Shown: positions 34,232-44,204 of the stretch, in pieces
Layout of the letters: each line of letters begins with the position of its first letter
How positions within the stretch are numbered: position 1 is the stretch's first letter
DNA from: Symbiodinium microadriaticum
Taxonomy: Eukaryota; Sar; Dinophyceae; Suessiales; Symbiodiniaceae
Assembly (NCBI GenBank): GCA_001939145.1
Contig: LSRX01000469.1
Location: 239,264 to 303,263, forward strand
DNA length: 64,000 nucleotides
Direction: 5' to 3'
The notes under the pieces: model-generated
Told to the model about the DNA's origin: nothing
Seen by the model: the letters and a program-made list of their open reading frames with translations, nothing else
Database searches by the model: none
Position numbers and translations under genes: made by a program

Positions 34232-34784
34232 TCAACGGCCCAGACGGGAATCTGCTTTTTGCGGCCCTAGCGTCTCGGTGGAGAGGCTGCCGCCAGTCTC
34301 TTCTGCAGCTGCCGCGGTTTTGGCCACGTCGCTGTGCGGAGGCGCGAAGTCCAAGCGAGCAGGTGCGAGGCTAGCTCCGGGATCCCCTTCGGCGGATTGC
34401 TCCGCAACTTCTCCGAATAGCGGACTCTCCAGCGTCACATCTTCCATTCCCAATGAGTCGAGGTGGACTCCGGCTGATTTGCAGGATGCGCTTTCAAAGC
34501 TTCGCGGCTTGTCGAGACTCTGCGCCCGGGGTGTCTCCGAAGTTGCGCTGACAGCTCCATCTTTGACAGTTTCGTCCCAATCAGTCGAGCCAACTGCCAC
34601 AGCATCCGGCTCGTCTTCGACCCATGTTGACGGGGTCTCACTCTGAGACCGGCCAGTTTCGGCGTTGGGAGCGCCAGCTTCCATGGCATCCTCTGGGCAG
34701 AGAGTGCTCTTCTTTAGCAGAAGCAGGATGAATGGGAGGATCAAGCGGGAGGAAGAAGTCGCTCTACCCTTGGCACAAGTCTGC
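34232..34784 (-). CDS. Exon carrying an acidic module, copy 1
   Basis: After acceptor TATTTCGGCAG^ACT the frame reads TCAKGRATSSSRLILPFILL (a hydrophobic patch), then an acidic Ser/Thr/Glu-rich module of about 125 residues starting ETPSTWVEDEPDAVAVG. The module is almost identical to that at 35320-35691. The frame stops at a TGA (34232); no good donor is seen after the module. It may be a duplicated exon of the adjacent gene or a free-standing remnant. Confidence 0.55.
34269..34643. repeat. Recent tandem duplicate, copy 1
   Basis: 375 bp nearly identical to 35320-35691, with about five substitutions plus a 3-nt length difference by eye. It encodes the acidic module on the minus strand. Confidence 0.92.
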
Positions 34785-34959
34785 CGAAATAGAATTAGTT
34801 GCTGGTGTGGAACTTTCGCATCCAAGCTCGAAAACATGCCTTTAGACATATCGACACCATACCTGGACTGGAAATGCCTTGCCTGGCCAACCTGGCGCTG
34901 ATCTGCATCAGGTTCTGCCGCCAGCAAACGCTGCGGACTGTCGCATTCCTTGGTTGAGA

Positions 34960-36190
34960 CTACGCTGCTTCTTCGTCTTTGGCTTCAACATGTCCTAACC
35001 TCCGGTCCAGCTTACATCCATCCTGGGTTGCTATGCCCGGCTTGACCCCACGGCATGACAAGAACACCCGACAGCCTGCCAGACGTGCCAGGCAACCGAC
35101 GTCTGCTTGAAGGAACCGGGCGCAGGACGGTCGTTGGACCTGCTGTCCACCCTAGAACGGGAGCTTCGTGATATCATGCTTCTTGAAAGTCTTTAGAGCA
35201 ATGTGTACAGCTTCTGTAGCAAAATCCTGCACCGCACCGAGCAAGCCGTTCAAAACGAAGACTTCACGCAGCGGGCAAGTCATGGGAAAACCTAAGTACC
35301 CGGCCAAACTGTCTGTCCAAGCGTCTCGGTGGAGATGCCGCCAGTCTCTTCTGCAGCTGCCGCGGTTTTGGCCACGTCGCTGTGCGGAGGCGCGAAGTCC
35401 AAGCGAGCAAGTGCGAGGCTAGCTCCGGGATCCCCTTCGGCGGATTGCTCCCCAACTTCTCCGAATAGCGGACTCTCCAGCGTCACATCTTCCATTCCCA
35501 GTGAGTCGAGGTGGACTCCGGCAGATTTACAGGATGCGCTTTCAAAGCTTCGCGGCTTGTCGAGACTCTGCGCCCGGGGTGTCTCCGAAGTTGCGCTGAC
35601 AGCTCCATCTTTGACAGTTTCGTCCCAATCAGTCGAGCCAACTGCCACAGCATCCGGCTCGTCTTCGACCCATGTTGACGGGGTCTCACTCGGCTGAACG
35701 CCAGCCTCCTCGGCACTTTTCGATCTATCTTTTTTTGCATAAGCAGAACCGGTTGCCGTTTGGGACTCGTCCACCAACACGAACTTGTCAATGAGCTTAG
35801 GAATTAGCAACGGACAAATGATTCTTCCTCCTAGTGAATCCTGAATCTTCAGCCAGTGACACAGTACTTACAGCCATACATTTCCAGTACAAAGAACTAT
35901 GCGGCATGGCGTGGTGTGTGCTTATGCGTGTGCGCTTACGCTGCTCCTATACATACAAGCGGAACGAGCACCGTCTGTTTGTAAGCAAGAAACACCGTAA
36001 CAAGTAGCTACTACGCGGCCTGCCGCCGAACCATCGAAGCCGCATTCTTGCAGAAGTCTGCCGTGAGCATCGCCTCGTTCTTGAATTCCGAAATGCAGAG
36101 GTCTTCTTTGGAGCTTTGGTCACCTGGCACCACCACAGCAGACGGTACCAGTACGTACCACACCCAAAATCCGAAGATCCGTCAACGTTG
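34960..36190 (-). CDS. Multi-exon membrane-type hypothetical protein
   Basis: Proposed exons: about 36190-36032 (hydrophobic GFWVWYVLVPSAVVVPGD, then EDLCISEFKNEAMLTADFC; donor ATG^GTTCGG); 35840 to about 35316 (acceptor GATTCAG^GAT; PLLIPKLIDKFVLVDES followed by the acidic module, copy 2); about 35283-35209 (MTCPLREVFVLNGLLGAVQD; donor GCT^GTACAC); and 35139-34960 (acceptor GACAGCAG^GTC; ends EEAA and TAG). The third intron would be 69 nt, so the frame is continuous across it apart from one TAG. The join between exons 2 and 3 needs a GC or GA donor or a frameshift. The first exon contains one likely membrane segment. Family unknown. Confidence 0.48.
35320..35691. repeat. Recent tandem duplicate, copy 2
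   Basis: Direct copy of 34269-34643, offset by 1051 bp. It encodes the acidic module within the 35840-35316 exon. Confidence 0.92.
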
Positions 36191-36217
36191 CTGAACATCA
36201 TGGTCGTTTCACTTCTG

Positions 36218-36307
36218 CCCATAGGCCCCTAAGTAGTTCCTTTTTATGGTTCATATTTAGAATCCTATAAGGTAATCCCAAAACGGAACTACTTAGGGGC
36301 CTATGGG
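36218..36307. mobile_element. Foldback mini-element, family 1 copy (best preserved)
   Basis: 90 bp with 27-28-bp arms that are nearly perfect inverse complements. It begins CCCATAGGCCCCTAAGTAG and ends CTACTTAGGGGCCTATGGG. It lies just upstream of the membrane-type gene at 36190. Confidence 0.88.
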
Positions 36308-36973
36308 TAGACTCTCGAGACCACTAGCCCGGCCAAGTCTACACGTGTGGCGCAAGAACAAAAATCCAGTGCCTGGTGCCTCGCACGGGTCTGCATCATC
36401 AAGTGTTGGATCCTCCCAGGGCTGCTGCTTCAATTTAGGGTATCGGGTTGGATCTTGTAGCCTTTACGATCCCCCCAGTGATCGAAGCAGACACGAAAGC
36501 TGCCGCAAGGAAGTGCTGCTCACTGCCATGCAACCCACCTCTGCCAAAACTGTCGCTCTCCCCAAGTTCGAAAGCCTTCACATGCCCGCCCAATAATCCC
36601 TTTTTCCAAACCCTGAAGCCCGTTCCGCCACCAAGTCCAAGCCAGACCAGCTGTCTGCACCCGCCGTTGGCTCGGCTGCCTGGTCTAATGCGAGGCCCTA
36701 CAGAGCCCCATAGCGCTTCATCCTTAGATACTGGGAGGCCTTCATCATATTCTGGCTTAAGTTACATTCCTTGTTAAGGGATCTTGGGCTCTCTTAAGGG
36801 ATCTTGGGCTCTCGGGAGGCATCGAAACATAGACGAAACCACAACCCACCGGAACGGAAGTCTTCTTGAATACTCGCGTGTGCACAGCACACAGCACTGC
36901 ATGTCTGCCCAACGGGTATTTGACGAGTCGTGCAAATCCAACGCGTGTGAAAGTGAGCCCGTCTTAGCTACAG

Positions 36974-37255
36974 CTAGCTAGGGCCTAGGGTGTTCTTCAT
37001 TAGAGTCAGGCCCCGAGTCGCCAGAAATACCGAAATCCAGCAAATGGGTTCCTCAACAAGCTTAAATAAAAGCTTGAATAGATGGGTTGCGAAGACTGCT
37101 ACGACCATGTGCATGTCACCTACAAAGCGAGCTCGTTCCCGCGTCACGGACGTCAGCAAAGAGCAAGCGACGACAACCATAACTGCTCCGACCCCCAACC
37201 TCCAATGTGCTGCGACGTGAGCATGTCGCAGAACTGTCTCGACCTCCTGATGCAA
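36974..37255 (-). CDS. Candidate membrane-protein exon
   Basis: A 93-codon minus frame with two hydrophobic stretches (GVGAVMVVVACSLLTSV and MHMVVAVFATHLFKLLFKLV) and basic residues between them, ending in TAG. The opposite strand is also open here (37082-37369), so strand assignment is uncertain. Confidence 0.35.
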   Translation of the reverse strand: MHQEVETVLRHAHVAAHWRLGVGAVMVVVACSLLTSVTRERARFVGDMHMVVAVFATHLFKLLFKLVEEPICWISVFLATRGLTLMKNTLGPS

Positions 37256-37512
37256 GCTGTTGAATCGGCGAGGGGAAATCGACCCTGCTTACAACTCGCT
37301 ACCTCCGATTTCGTGCATCTGTCTTTCAGAATTCCGGAAGGCCTGGCAGGCCCTACTTCTGGTTCATGAAGGTGAGTGTTCCCAAGCTTCTGCCATTGCC
37401 CCCCTGGCCGGCTTATATCCGGCATCCTCTACACCTCTACATCTCTACAGGGGCCTTAGCAGATTAGAGTTCGGGGCTGTGTCGAAGGTCGAAGGGACAC
37501 TACACACTATCT

Positions 37513-37761
37513 TTGCCGACCCCCATTACACACTTCGGCTCTTTGGAGCCTGACCTCTCGGATTGTGATTCCACCAAGCTGGAGAAGGAATGTCTTCAGA
37601 ACAATTTTGAATTTCTCCTTATTTGGGGTCTATGCTTTGGAGCTCTACTCTTAACAGTCAGCCATTTTCTGAAACTCCTGTATACCAAGCAGCCTTTGCA
37701 CCCGTCATCCGTTGACGAAATCGCCCAGGGGTTGCGGAAGAGGTTCCCCGATTCCCAGTGA
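37513..37761 (+). CDS. Candidate exon with one transmembrane segment
   Basis: The plus frame contains TKLEKECLQNNFEFLLIWG, then a membrane helix (GALLLTVSHFLKLLY) and a soluble tail (SVDEIAQGLRKRFPDS). It reaches TGA immediately after a possible donor TCCCA^GTGATC. The next exon candidate starts at 37907, beyond a foldback element. Confidence 0.42.
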   Translation: MPTPITHFGSLEPDLSDCDSTKLEKECLQNNFEFLLIWGLCFGALLLTVSHFLKLLYTKQPLHPSSVDEIAQGLRKRFPDSQ

Positions 37762-37808
37762 TCGCGCAGAGCCTTCAATAGCAATGGAAGCTTTCAGCCT
37801 GCCTATTA

Positions 37809-37898
37809 CCCATAGACCCCTAAGTAGTTCCTTTTTATGGTTCATATTTAGAATCCCATAAGGTAATCCCAAAAAGGAACTACTTAGGGGCCTATGGG
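37809..37898. mobile_element. Foldback mini-element, family 1 copy
   Basis: 90 bp, flanked by TA on both sides (ATTA-CCCATAGACCCC, CCTATGGG-TATTAG). It sits between two plus-strand exon candidates, so probably in an intron; its right edge abuts a TATTAG acceptor-like site. Confidence 0.87.
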
Positions 37899-37906
37899 TA
37901 TTAGAT

Positions 37907-38223
37907 GTGTCAACGTCTGCTCGTGCAACCACTCCAGGACTGCTACTGGACGAGCTGCAAGTTGTAAACGACACCCGAACCGCAACAGAAGCGAACCTAA
38001 CATCCTCACTGACTGTCACAATAATAAGCGTGTACGACCTCCAAGTTGCCAGCGGGAATACAAGACTCGATGCTTCTGTGCATGGCCGTTCATGGCGGTC
38101 TGACAATCCTATCATGACACTTGATGGTCACTATATGAGTGTTGACTGCCTGCCGAATCGATGTAAGCATGTACGAATACACAGGTATTTTCCCACACCC
38201 TGCACTATCCAGCGTGACTCCTG
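37907..38223 (+). CDS. Candidate exon, hypothetical
   Basis: An open plus frame of about 105 codons (GLLLDELQVVNDTRTATEAN, TIISVYDLQVASGNTRLD) ending in TGA. The composition suits an extracellular or lumenal domain. The join to 37513-37761 is not phase-proven. Confidence 0.4.
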
Positions 38224-38756
38224 ATTGACTGGCCTGCCAGCTTTGGTGGAACGAGGAGACTGACTGCCCCAGTTCACCTCACTTCTGCACAAATTGTGGG
38301 TTGGTTCGCCAAAACCAAGCGAGCGGGAGCGAACACACTCAGATGCTGTCTTTTCCCGCATCGAACAGAACTCAATCTAAGTGAATTCCGCTCCTATTCT
38401 ACAGGGGCTCCACGAAGGAACGACCCTCAGAAAAGCACTGTAGCTCCAGAAGCCAGCAAAGGGACGTGCAACCTGGTCGGGTGTTTAGGGCAGCGTGTCG
38501 CTAAAAGCCCCAAATCAAGGTCTGAGAGTAGGCCAAGACTTGACTAAGAGTCAGCAAAGGTCAATATGTGCGCTGTGGGCAATCACCCTCAGTTCACCCG
38601 TCGACCGCTTCCGCATGAAGAAGCGTAGAGATAATCGGCATGTGCTTGAAATTACCAGACTCAACACCAAGGCTGCGAGCATCATCACAAGTGGCAGGAT
38701 ATGAGCATTGAGCTTGAGACTGGCTTTAATTACAGCTTGGTTCTCGGACTTCGGGC

Positions 38757-39850
38757 TTACAGCTGGGCAGAGGTGGTGCTCACAACTTCGGAAAAGCTCG
38801 CCTGTGAGTCTGAAGGCAAACTAACTGAGCGCATGCTGTCCTTCTGAGGGCTGGGTCTCGGAACTTTCGAACTTTCTTTAGGGCTGGGTCTCGGGACTTT
38901 CGAACTTTCTTTCAAGGCTCCAAGTTCGGTCCTCTTCCGCAGAAAGATGATCATAGATGGCGTGGTCAGAGGCTTGAGTTTGAGACGGGCTTCCGCAGCT
39001 TGATTATGTACGTTTATGGTTTCTACGACCCTCACGTCACCAATCGCGCTACTGCGCAGACATCGTCTGCAGAAAGATAGGCGGGGTGTGCTTCAAGTTC
39101 TGGAAAACCAAGGCTTCCAGAAGCATCATAGATCTGATGGAATGGTATGCGCGCGCGTTCGAGATTGACGAGGCAAGTTTGCCCCTACCCCAGCCAAGGA
39201 AGAAGTGACCCTTACGGATCTTACGGCTGGGCACGCAGGTGGTGCTCACAACTTCGGAACATTCGCCTGCGAGGCTGGGCTCGCAGATGACCGCGCGCCG
39301 TCCTCTGCGAGCCCTCAGAAAGATCAGTGGCATGTGCTTCAAGCTTTAAAAATCCAAATTCAAAGATGTGAGCAGCATCCCAGATCTGTGGCATGGTATG
39401 AGGCTTGAGTTTGAGATTGATGAGGAAAGTTTGCCCCTTCCTCAGCTATACTATAGCTTTCGATAGAACAGGAAGTGAACCTTACGGATGGGCAAGAAGG
39501 TGGTGCTCACAACTTCGGAACATTCGCCTGCGAGTCTGGCTTGCAAGTGACTGCGTGCTGTTCTTCTGCTAGATAGGTCTCGGCGCTTGCGATTGGAACT
39601 CGGCGTCTCTACTGTGGATGATACAAATCCTGCATTAAATTCAGGACCCTAAACTATGGGAATTGTGGTATATTCCTTACAGTATTATGGGCAATGCAGG
39701 ATTTATATCATCAACCGTATCATCTCCAGTTCACAGTTCTCGCCGCTGCGCGGACCTCTTCTGCAGATAGGTGAGCGGCATGTGCTTCAAATCTTAAACA
39801 CCGTGGCAAGGATGCCACATATGCCACATGATGCCATGATGTGAGACCTG
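38757..39850. repeat. Imperfect tandem repeat block
   Basis: The phrase GGTGGTGCTCACAACTTCGG recurs near 38773, 39240 and 39498. CAGAAAGAT/CAGATAGG...GTGCTTCAA recurs between them, as do GGCTTGAGTTTGAGA lines. The last period is about 260 bp, and the first interval looks like a double or expanded unit. Short frames inside are repeats of each other, with no proven gene. Confidence 0.72.
39615..39714. mobile_element. Foldback mini-element, family 2 copy
   Basis: The left arm GGATGATACAAATCCTGCATT is inverse to the right arm ATGCAGGATTTATATCATC. The centre CCCTAAACTATGGGAATTGT resembles the other copies. It lies inside the tandem repeat block. Confidence 0.78.
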
Positions 39851-39869
39851 CTTAGTCCTGCTTGACATT

Positions 39870-40600
39870 GGCTTTTTGCAGATTGATTCTGCAAAACTTC
39901 ATGCTTGGAGAACATCTCTCACACCCAACAAGCGATTTCATGTCAAACAGGCTTCAGCCAGAAGCTGCAAGTTTAGAATGCCAGACATGGCTTCGAGAGG
40001 TTCAGAACAACTCAACTCCTTGAGCTGGTATGCGGAGTTGTACTGCGGCGTAGTAGTAGGGCATCACACCGGTTCGGAAAACTCGCACAGTTGGAAGGCT
40101 CAAATGTCTACAGGCATCTCAATAATCAAGTATTTCCGACAGGGGGATTGCGACACTACCGGTGTCAGCGCCGAAAATACCAGGTCCTGGCCAAGGTCGC
40201 CGTTCAAACAGCAAACGCCTAAACTCTGTCCATCACCATTCCCTTAAACGAAGGGCCTGCTGAAGTCACACGAAGGCGTTAAAAGGGGGAACGGAGACCT
40301 TGTCTGGGAAGCAAACCGTTCCTGGAGAAAAATCTCCTGCCCGGATCCTGCTCCGAGAGCAAACCCTTGAAAGATGGATTCGGCGCTCACCGTCATCCCC
40401 AAAAACCCCTAGGCCCTAAACTCGTCGATGCTTCCATGCCTTTCGGGTTCAAGGCCACAGTGCTGGTGTTTCAGGCTTTAGGCTGCGGGTTTATGGCGGT
40501 CTGGTGAGCTGCCATGAGATGCAGCGCTACGCTGCTACGAATATCCACCAACACTGAAAGATGAAGTAAGTATCTTTCTCGTTGATGTTGGTTACCACGG
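39870..40600. other. No convincing gene
   Basis: One plus frame (39876-40247) has mixed composition. There are telomere-like scraps (40405-40425) and a partial copy of the GGCGCTCAC motif near 40381. Confidence 0.45.
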
Positions 40601-40607
40601 CAACTAG

Positions 40608-41315
40608 TCAAGGCGCCGGAGTGGTCAACTTTAGAATATTGAACTGGTCCTGGATAGAGCGATGCAGCTGGGGGCTGAGGTCACCAATCACTTGGTTGCC
40701 GAGCAAGACACTTGTAGGCAGAGCGGACAGCTGTGTCTGGAGTGAGCGCACATCCGCGGCTGCCTGCTGGTCTGCAATGGCCCACGCGTCTTCAATCACA
40801 TCGCGCAGAGCTTGAATAGAAGGAAGCTCGTGCGGCATTGTGGCCGCCTTGACCTCTAAGCAGTTGCGCAAGAGGAGCAACTTGCTTGGAACGGTCAATC
40901 GATGCAATTTCTCCCGAAGACGCTTGGTCGGGCGAAACGTGCCGTGATGCTCTGCATGATGGCAGTAGAGACAATCCCAACCAGCTTGACAGTTCCCACG
41001 CGCGAAGAGCACGCAAGGCCTGCGGCAAAATTCTGGATGACCTAGGCTGCCGGGAATACGTTCAGCAGCCATCGGTTCTGGAACTGTTGTCTCGGCCACT
41101 TTGGCAGCGGGGGGTGGAGAAGGTTGCGTCGCAACTGGAACTGCGGGCAATGGTTGCAAATTTGCTGCGTGCCCCAACACCTCTGCGAGGTACCTGTCCT
41201 GGGTGCTCTCGACTGCGACCTTGAATCTTGGTGGAACGCTTCTCGGGCGGGTCGGCGAAGGCGTGCGCTCCTCCACCTCGATGAAAGTGAACTTGTTCTT
41301 CAGGACCCACGCCAT
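40608..41315 (-). CDS. Dinoflagellate-type CCCH zinc-finger protein
   Basis: The ATG at 41315 (MAWVLKNKFTFIEVEERTPS) gives about 234 residues, ending TGA. The frame stays open upstream to 41403, but without an ATG there. A CCCH finger is clear: Cys-x7-Cys-x5-Cys-x3-His within CRRPCVLFARGNCQAGWDC and YCHHAEHHG, followed by a basic helix (RPTKRLREKLHRL). Proline-rich linkers precede it. The C-terminal third is helical with a possible coiled region. Such fingers usually bind RNA. The coding region lacks introns, and a spliced-leader-like relic lies 66 nt upstream, so a retroposed copy of a trans-spliced mRNA is likely. Confidence 0.85.
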   Translation of the reverse strand: MAWVLKNKFTFIEVEERTPSPTRPRSVPPRFKVAVESTQDRYLAEVLGHAANLQPLPAVPVATQPSPPPAAKVAETTVPEPMAAERIPGSLGHPEFCRRPCVLFARGNCQAGWDCLYCHHAEHHGTFRPTKRLREKLHRLTVPSKLLLLRNCLEVKAATMPHELPSIQALRDVIEDAWAIADQQAAADVRSLQTQLSALPTSVLLGNQVIGDLSPQLHRSIQDQFNILKLTTPAP

Positions 41316-41381
41316 CAGGTGCTGACGTGATCGACCGGCAAGAATTGCGAGGATGCGTGCTGGTGACAAACCAAATTGGTG

Positions 41382-41401
41382 CTTGAGCCAAATGATTTGG
41401 G
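41382..41401 (-). other. Possible spliced-leader relic
   Basis: The minus strand reads CCCAAATCATTTGGCTCAAG. The 3' part TCATTTGGCTCAAG matches the end of the dinoflagellate spliced leader (CCATTTTGGCTCAAG) with one substitution and one missing T. It stands 66 nt before the CCCH start codon. Relics of this kind mark mRNA-derived gene copies. Confidence 0.5.
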
Positions 41402-41919
41402 TTTAGGGTTCAATCGCAATTGAGGAAGATGTCGCCCTTTCTGTTCGGATCCACAGGCGTAAAAGATGAACTCCGCAAGTCTCCGCACACGTCTTGTATC
41501 TATTCAAACACCGGAATCTAGGACTTTCTCAACGATGCGACATTTTCATCCAAGCCGGCCTGAGGAGAAAAGCGCTTGCCGGAAAGCTCCATCAATTCAG
41601 CCACGAGTGGTTGTCAACTTGTAAACGGTGCCCCTGGTTGTTACAGATGCACGAAGGACGGGGAATGAATAGTGCGTGCTAGCCCGGAGAACTATTTCAA
41701 AGGTCCTTATATTCCCCTTTTTTCCTTACACGGACGCTCATCCAGAAAGCGCAAAGGCAAAGGAACTTCTGAGGCAAGCTAGACTGGCAAGGCACTGCGC
41801 AGTGAGGGTGCAGAACCGGCGCGCGGTCTTGGAGGTAGTGCATCGTCTGCATGTGATTTGCTTCAGACAGACTATCGGCATCAGCTTTCGCACTCCACAC
41901 AACACGTCACCATGAAATC

Positions 41920-42369
41920 GTGCCTGCTGATCCGGTTGTTTCTGCTTCAAATCCGAACCACGACGACCTGAATCATGCAGGAGCTTTCGCATGCACTTTG
42001 TGCCCGATCGCAGAAAGCGATTGGCCATTGAGAAGTCTGTTCGAGCACATACACTTTACTCAGGCTTGGCGCTGGAAGATCACCAGAAAGACTGTGGCAT
42101 TGCAGTGCTTGAGAAACTCTATCATTACACCATGGCATCTACCAGTCATGGATGGCGTACGAAGCGCAACAATACCGGTCTTGGCCTGGACTGCGATGGG
42201 CTTCCATTCTTGCTCAATGGCGAAAACTCGCCACGCAGATGTCTGGCTTGGAACCTCTCACGTCAGCACAGGGATAGCTTCCAAAACACCCTCAGCTCAA
42301 GGCCAACAACTTCTGACTGCACATATCGGGACACGAATGTACTGTAGCTGGTGCCCAGCGAGAGCCTGA
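41920..42369 (+). CDS. Hypothetical 149-codon open frame
   Basis: An uninterrupted plus frame with a GTG-type beginning, so it is probably an exon or remnant. It contains FACTLCPIAESDWPLRSLFEH, with Cys-x2-Cys and a later His-x-His that could be a degenerate zinc site. A second plus frame overlaps (41991-42347). No family recognised; it could be mobile-element derived. Confidence 0.33.
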   Translation: MPADPVVSASNPNHDDLNHAGAFACTLCPIAESDWPLRSLFEHIHFTQAWRWKITRKTVALQCLRNSIITPWHLPVMDGVRSATIPVLAWTAMGFHSCSMAKTRHADVWLGTSHVSTGIASKTPSAQGQQLLTAHIGTRMYCSWCPARA

Positions 42370-42589
42370 TACGCCTAGATTTAGAAGGCACCTTAGAGGT
42401 CTTACTGCTTTGACTGAATGTATATACTTTCAGAGGGTACTGGGCTCTCTGGGTCATGCTACTTCATATCGACATGATGCTCGCTGTTGCTGTCTATTGA
42501 CATTCGGGTTCCAAGATCAACAAAATCCGCACTACTACGATTGGAAGTATTATGTTCCTACCATGTGGGGAAGATCCCTGTTATCTACC

Positions 42590-42680
42590 CCTAAGGGTCC
42601 AAGTACTCATTGCTTAAGGACTTTGGGGCCTTTATGGATACCCAAAACCATAGATAAGGACTACTTGGACCCTTAGGGTA
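42590..42680. mobile_element. Foldback element related to family 1
   Basis: CCCTAAGGGTCCAAGTACT and GACTACTTGGACCCTTAGGG are inverted arms around GGGGCCTTTATGGATACCC. The arms share the AAGTA core with family 1 but differ elsewhere. Confidence 0.6.
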
Positions 42681-42771
42681 CGGCGTTCTGTGTTGCAGCC
42701 AGCAGCCGACTCTGTCGCTCGCGCAGTCGTGTCAGCTCTTTCTGCTGGGCCTGGTGCATCTTTAGGGTTTG

Positions 42772-42941
42772 CCCATAGGCCCCTAAGTAGCTCCTTTTTA
42801 TGGTTCATATTTAGAATCCTATAAGGCCATCCCAAACAGGAACTACAGGCCCATAGGCCCCTAAGTAGCTCCTTTTTGGGATGACCTTTTTGGATTCTAA
42901 GTATATGAACCATAAAAAGGAACTACTTAGGGGCCTATGGG
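42772..42941. mobile_element. Two family 1 foldback elements in tandem, one truncated and one inverted
   Basis: 42772 to about 42848 is a forward copy that lost its right end (stops at GGAACTACAGG). 42850-42941 is a complete copy whose non-palindromic centre runs in the opposite orientation (GGATTCTAAGTATATGAACC). They share CCCATAGGCCCCTAAGTAG at both starts. Confidence 0.78.
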
Positions 42942-43437
42942 TAGAGAGCTTAAGCTTCAGGCCAAGGCGTTTTACCCACCCGCGCATCTGACAAAGTCGC
43001 ACCCGCAGGGTAGTGGTTTAGGGGATATGGTGTAGGGATACGGTGACAAGTCGGATGAACCCAATTACGATTATTACCTAATCTCAGAGTTCCCGGACCG
43101 GCTGCGAGGAACCACAAACAGTGCTTAGTTGCATGAAACCAAGTGCAGGAACCACCGCTGGAAGGAAGGAAGCTAACGTGCGTTGACAAACTGCCCCTCC
43201 CGGCTGCTTTGTTCGGGGGCATAAACTGGGATGGGATTCAATCTCAAGTAAGTAAACTTCCTGCGCGTGGTCGTGTTCTGCGAGGCGAATACCTGGATAT
43301 ACATTATACAATGACCCCCTGAAAATCCCATCTCTGGTCCTCCGACAACCGCCGACCAACACCACAGTCCTGCTCAGCTCAAGCAGCGCCGTTCCAGGCG
43401 GCGAAAGTGCTTTCAGCATCTCCCGCTGTATCGTGCT

Positions 43438-44094
43438 CTAGTTGCTCTTGTTTCCAATGCACTCAATGGTGCAAGCATGTGAATTCGCCCAGGGTGTAAT
43501 GATTGCAACATACCTATGCATGCATGACAGTCTGCCGGATGCGTCCTTCTTCAGCACAGCTTCTACCGTTTTCGCGGCGCTCATGCAAGATGAGATGCGA
43601 TCGTCGGTGCAATTTCCTGGTCGAAGAACGGAACAAACTTGGGACAGGTGTCCAGAGGGCGGGGGGCAAATTTCGGCATCAACGCGTAAGTTAATCTGAA
43701 CCTCTCTGAGTCGGCCTGGGCTTATGCTCCGACATGTGCGTCCACCCACAATGGGTTGCCAAGAAGCTATGAGAAAGAGTCGCACCATCCAGAATTGCCC
43801 TGACTCGCGCAATTCTGCTGCAATCACCTGCAGATTTGAGTTATGAATGCATGATTTCGATCAGAGCGGCTTGCTGTCCTGAAGACATGGCCTCCGAAAA
43901 TCTCTGCCAGGCGTTGCCGTCCAGGGTCCGGCTCTGTAAGAAGGCCCAGCATGAAGTCCTGCAAATTTCAAACGTCTTTGATCCCGATTTGCTGCCGTTT
44001 GCATATTACCAACCTTGACCTACAGCACTTATGTCTGCAGGCGTCCCTCGCGCATTCCAAGCTCACCAGCAAATTGTGCTCTGGGTTGGCCAAC
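43438..44094 (-). CDS. Three-exon gene fragment, unknown function
   Basis: Exons 44094-44067, 43958-43887 and 43827-43438 join in phase: CTG^GTGAGC to TTTGCAG^GAC (108-nt intron) and CAT^GTCTTC to ATCTGCAG^GTG (59-nt intron). Both acceptors are strong. The product includes DFMLGLLTEPDPGRQRLAEI, then a Cys-containing domain, and ends with TAG. Earlier exons (for example FNAEKADENKVKLTTSDE near 44150) are possible. No family assigned. Confidence 0.55.
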
Positions 44095-44204
44095 CTCGGT
44101 TATTCGTCCGAGGTGGTTAACTTAACTTTGTTTTCATCCGCCTTTTCCGCGTTGAACTTTGTTGTTTGGTCGTAGAGTCCTGCATGTATGGATTCATGCT
44201 TAAT

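Noticed and set aside
34790..35282. Possible reassignment of TAG as a sense codon, because one frame stays coding-like across two TAGs
   Set aside because: The 1260-codon amylase and 804-codon repeat frames contain no in-frame TAG or TAA despite many Gln codons, so the standard code holds. Short introns explain the case better.
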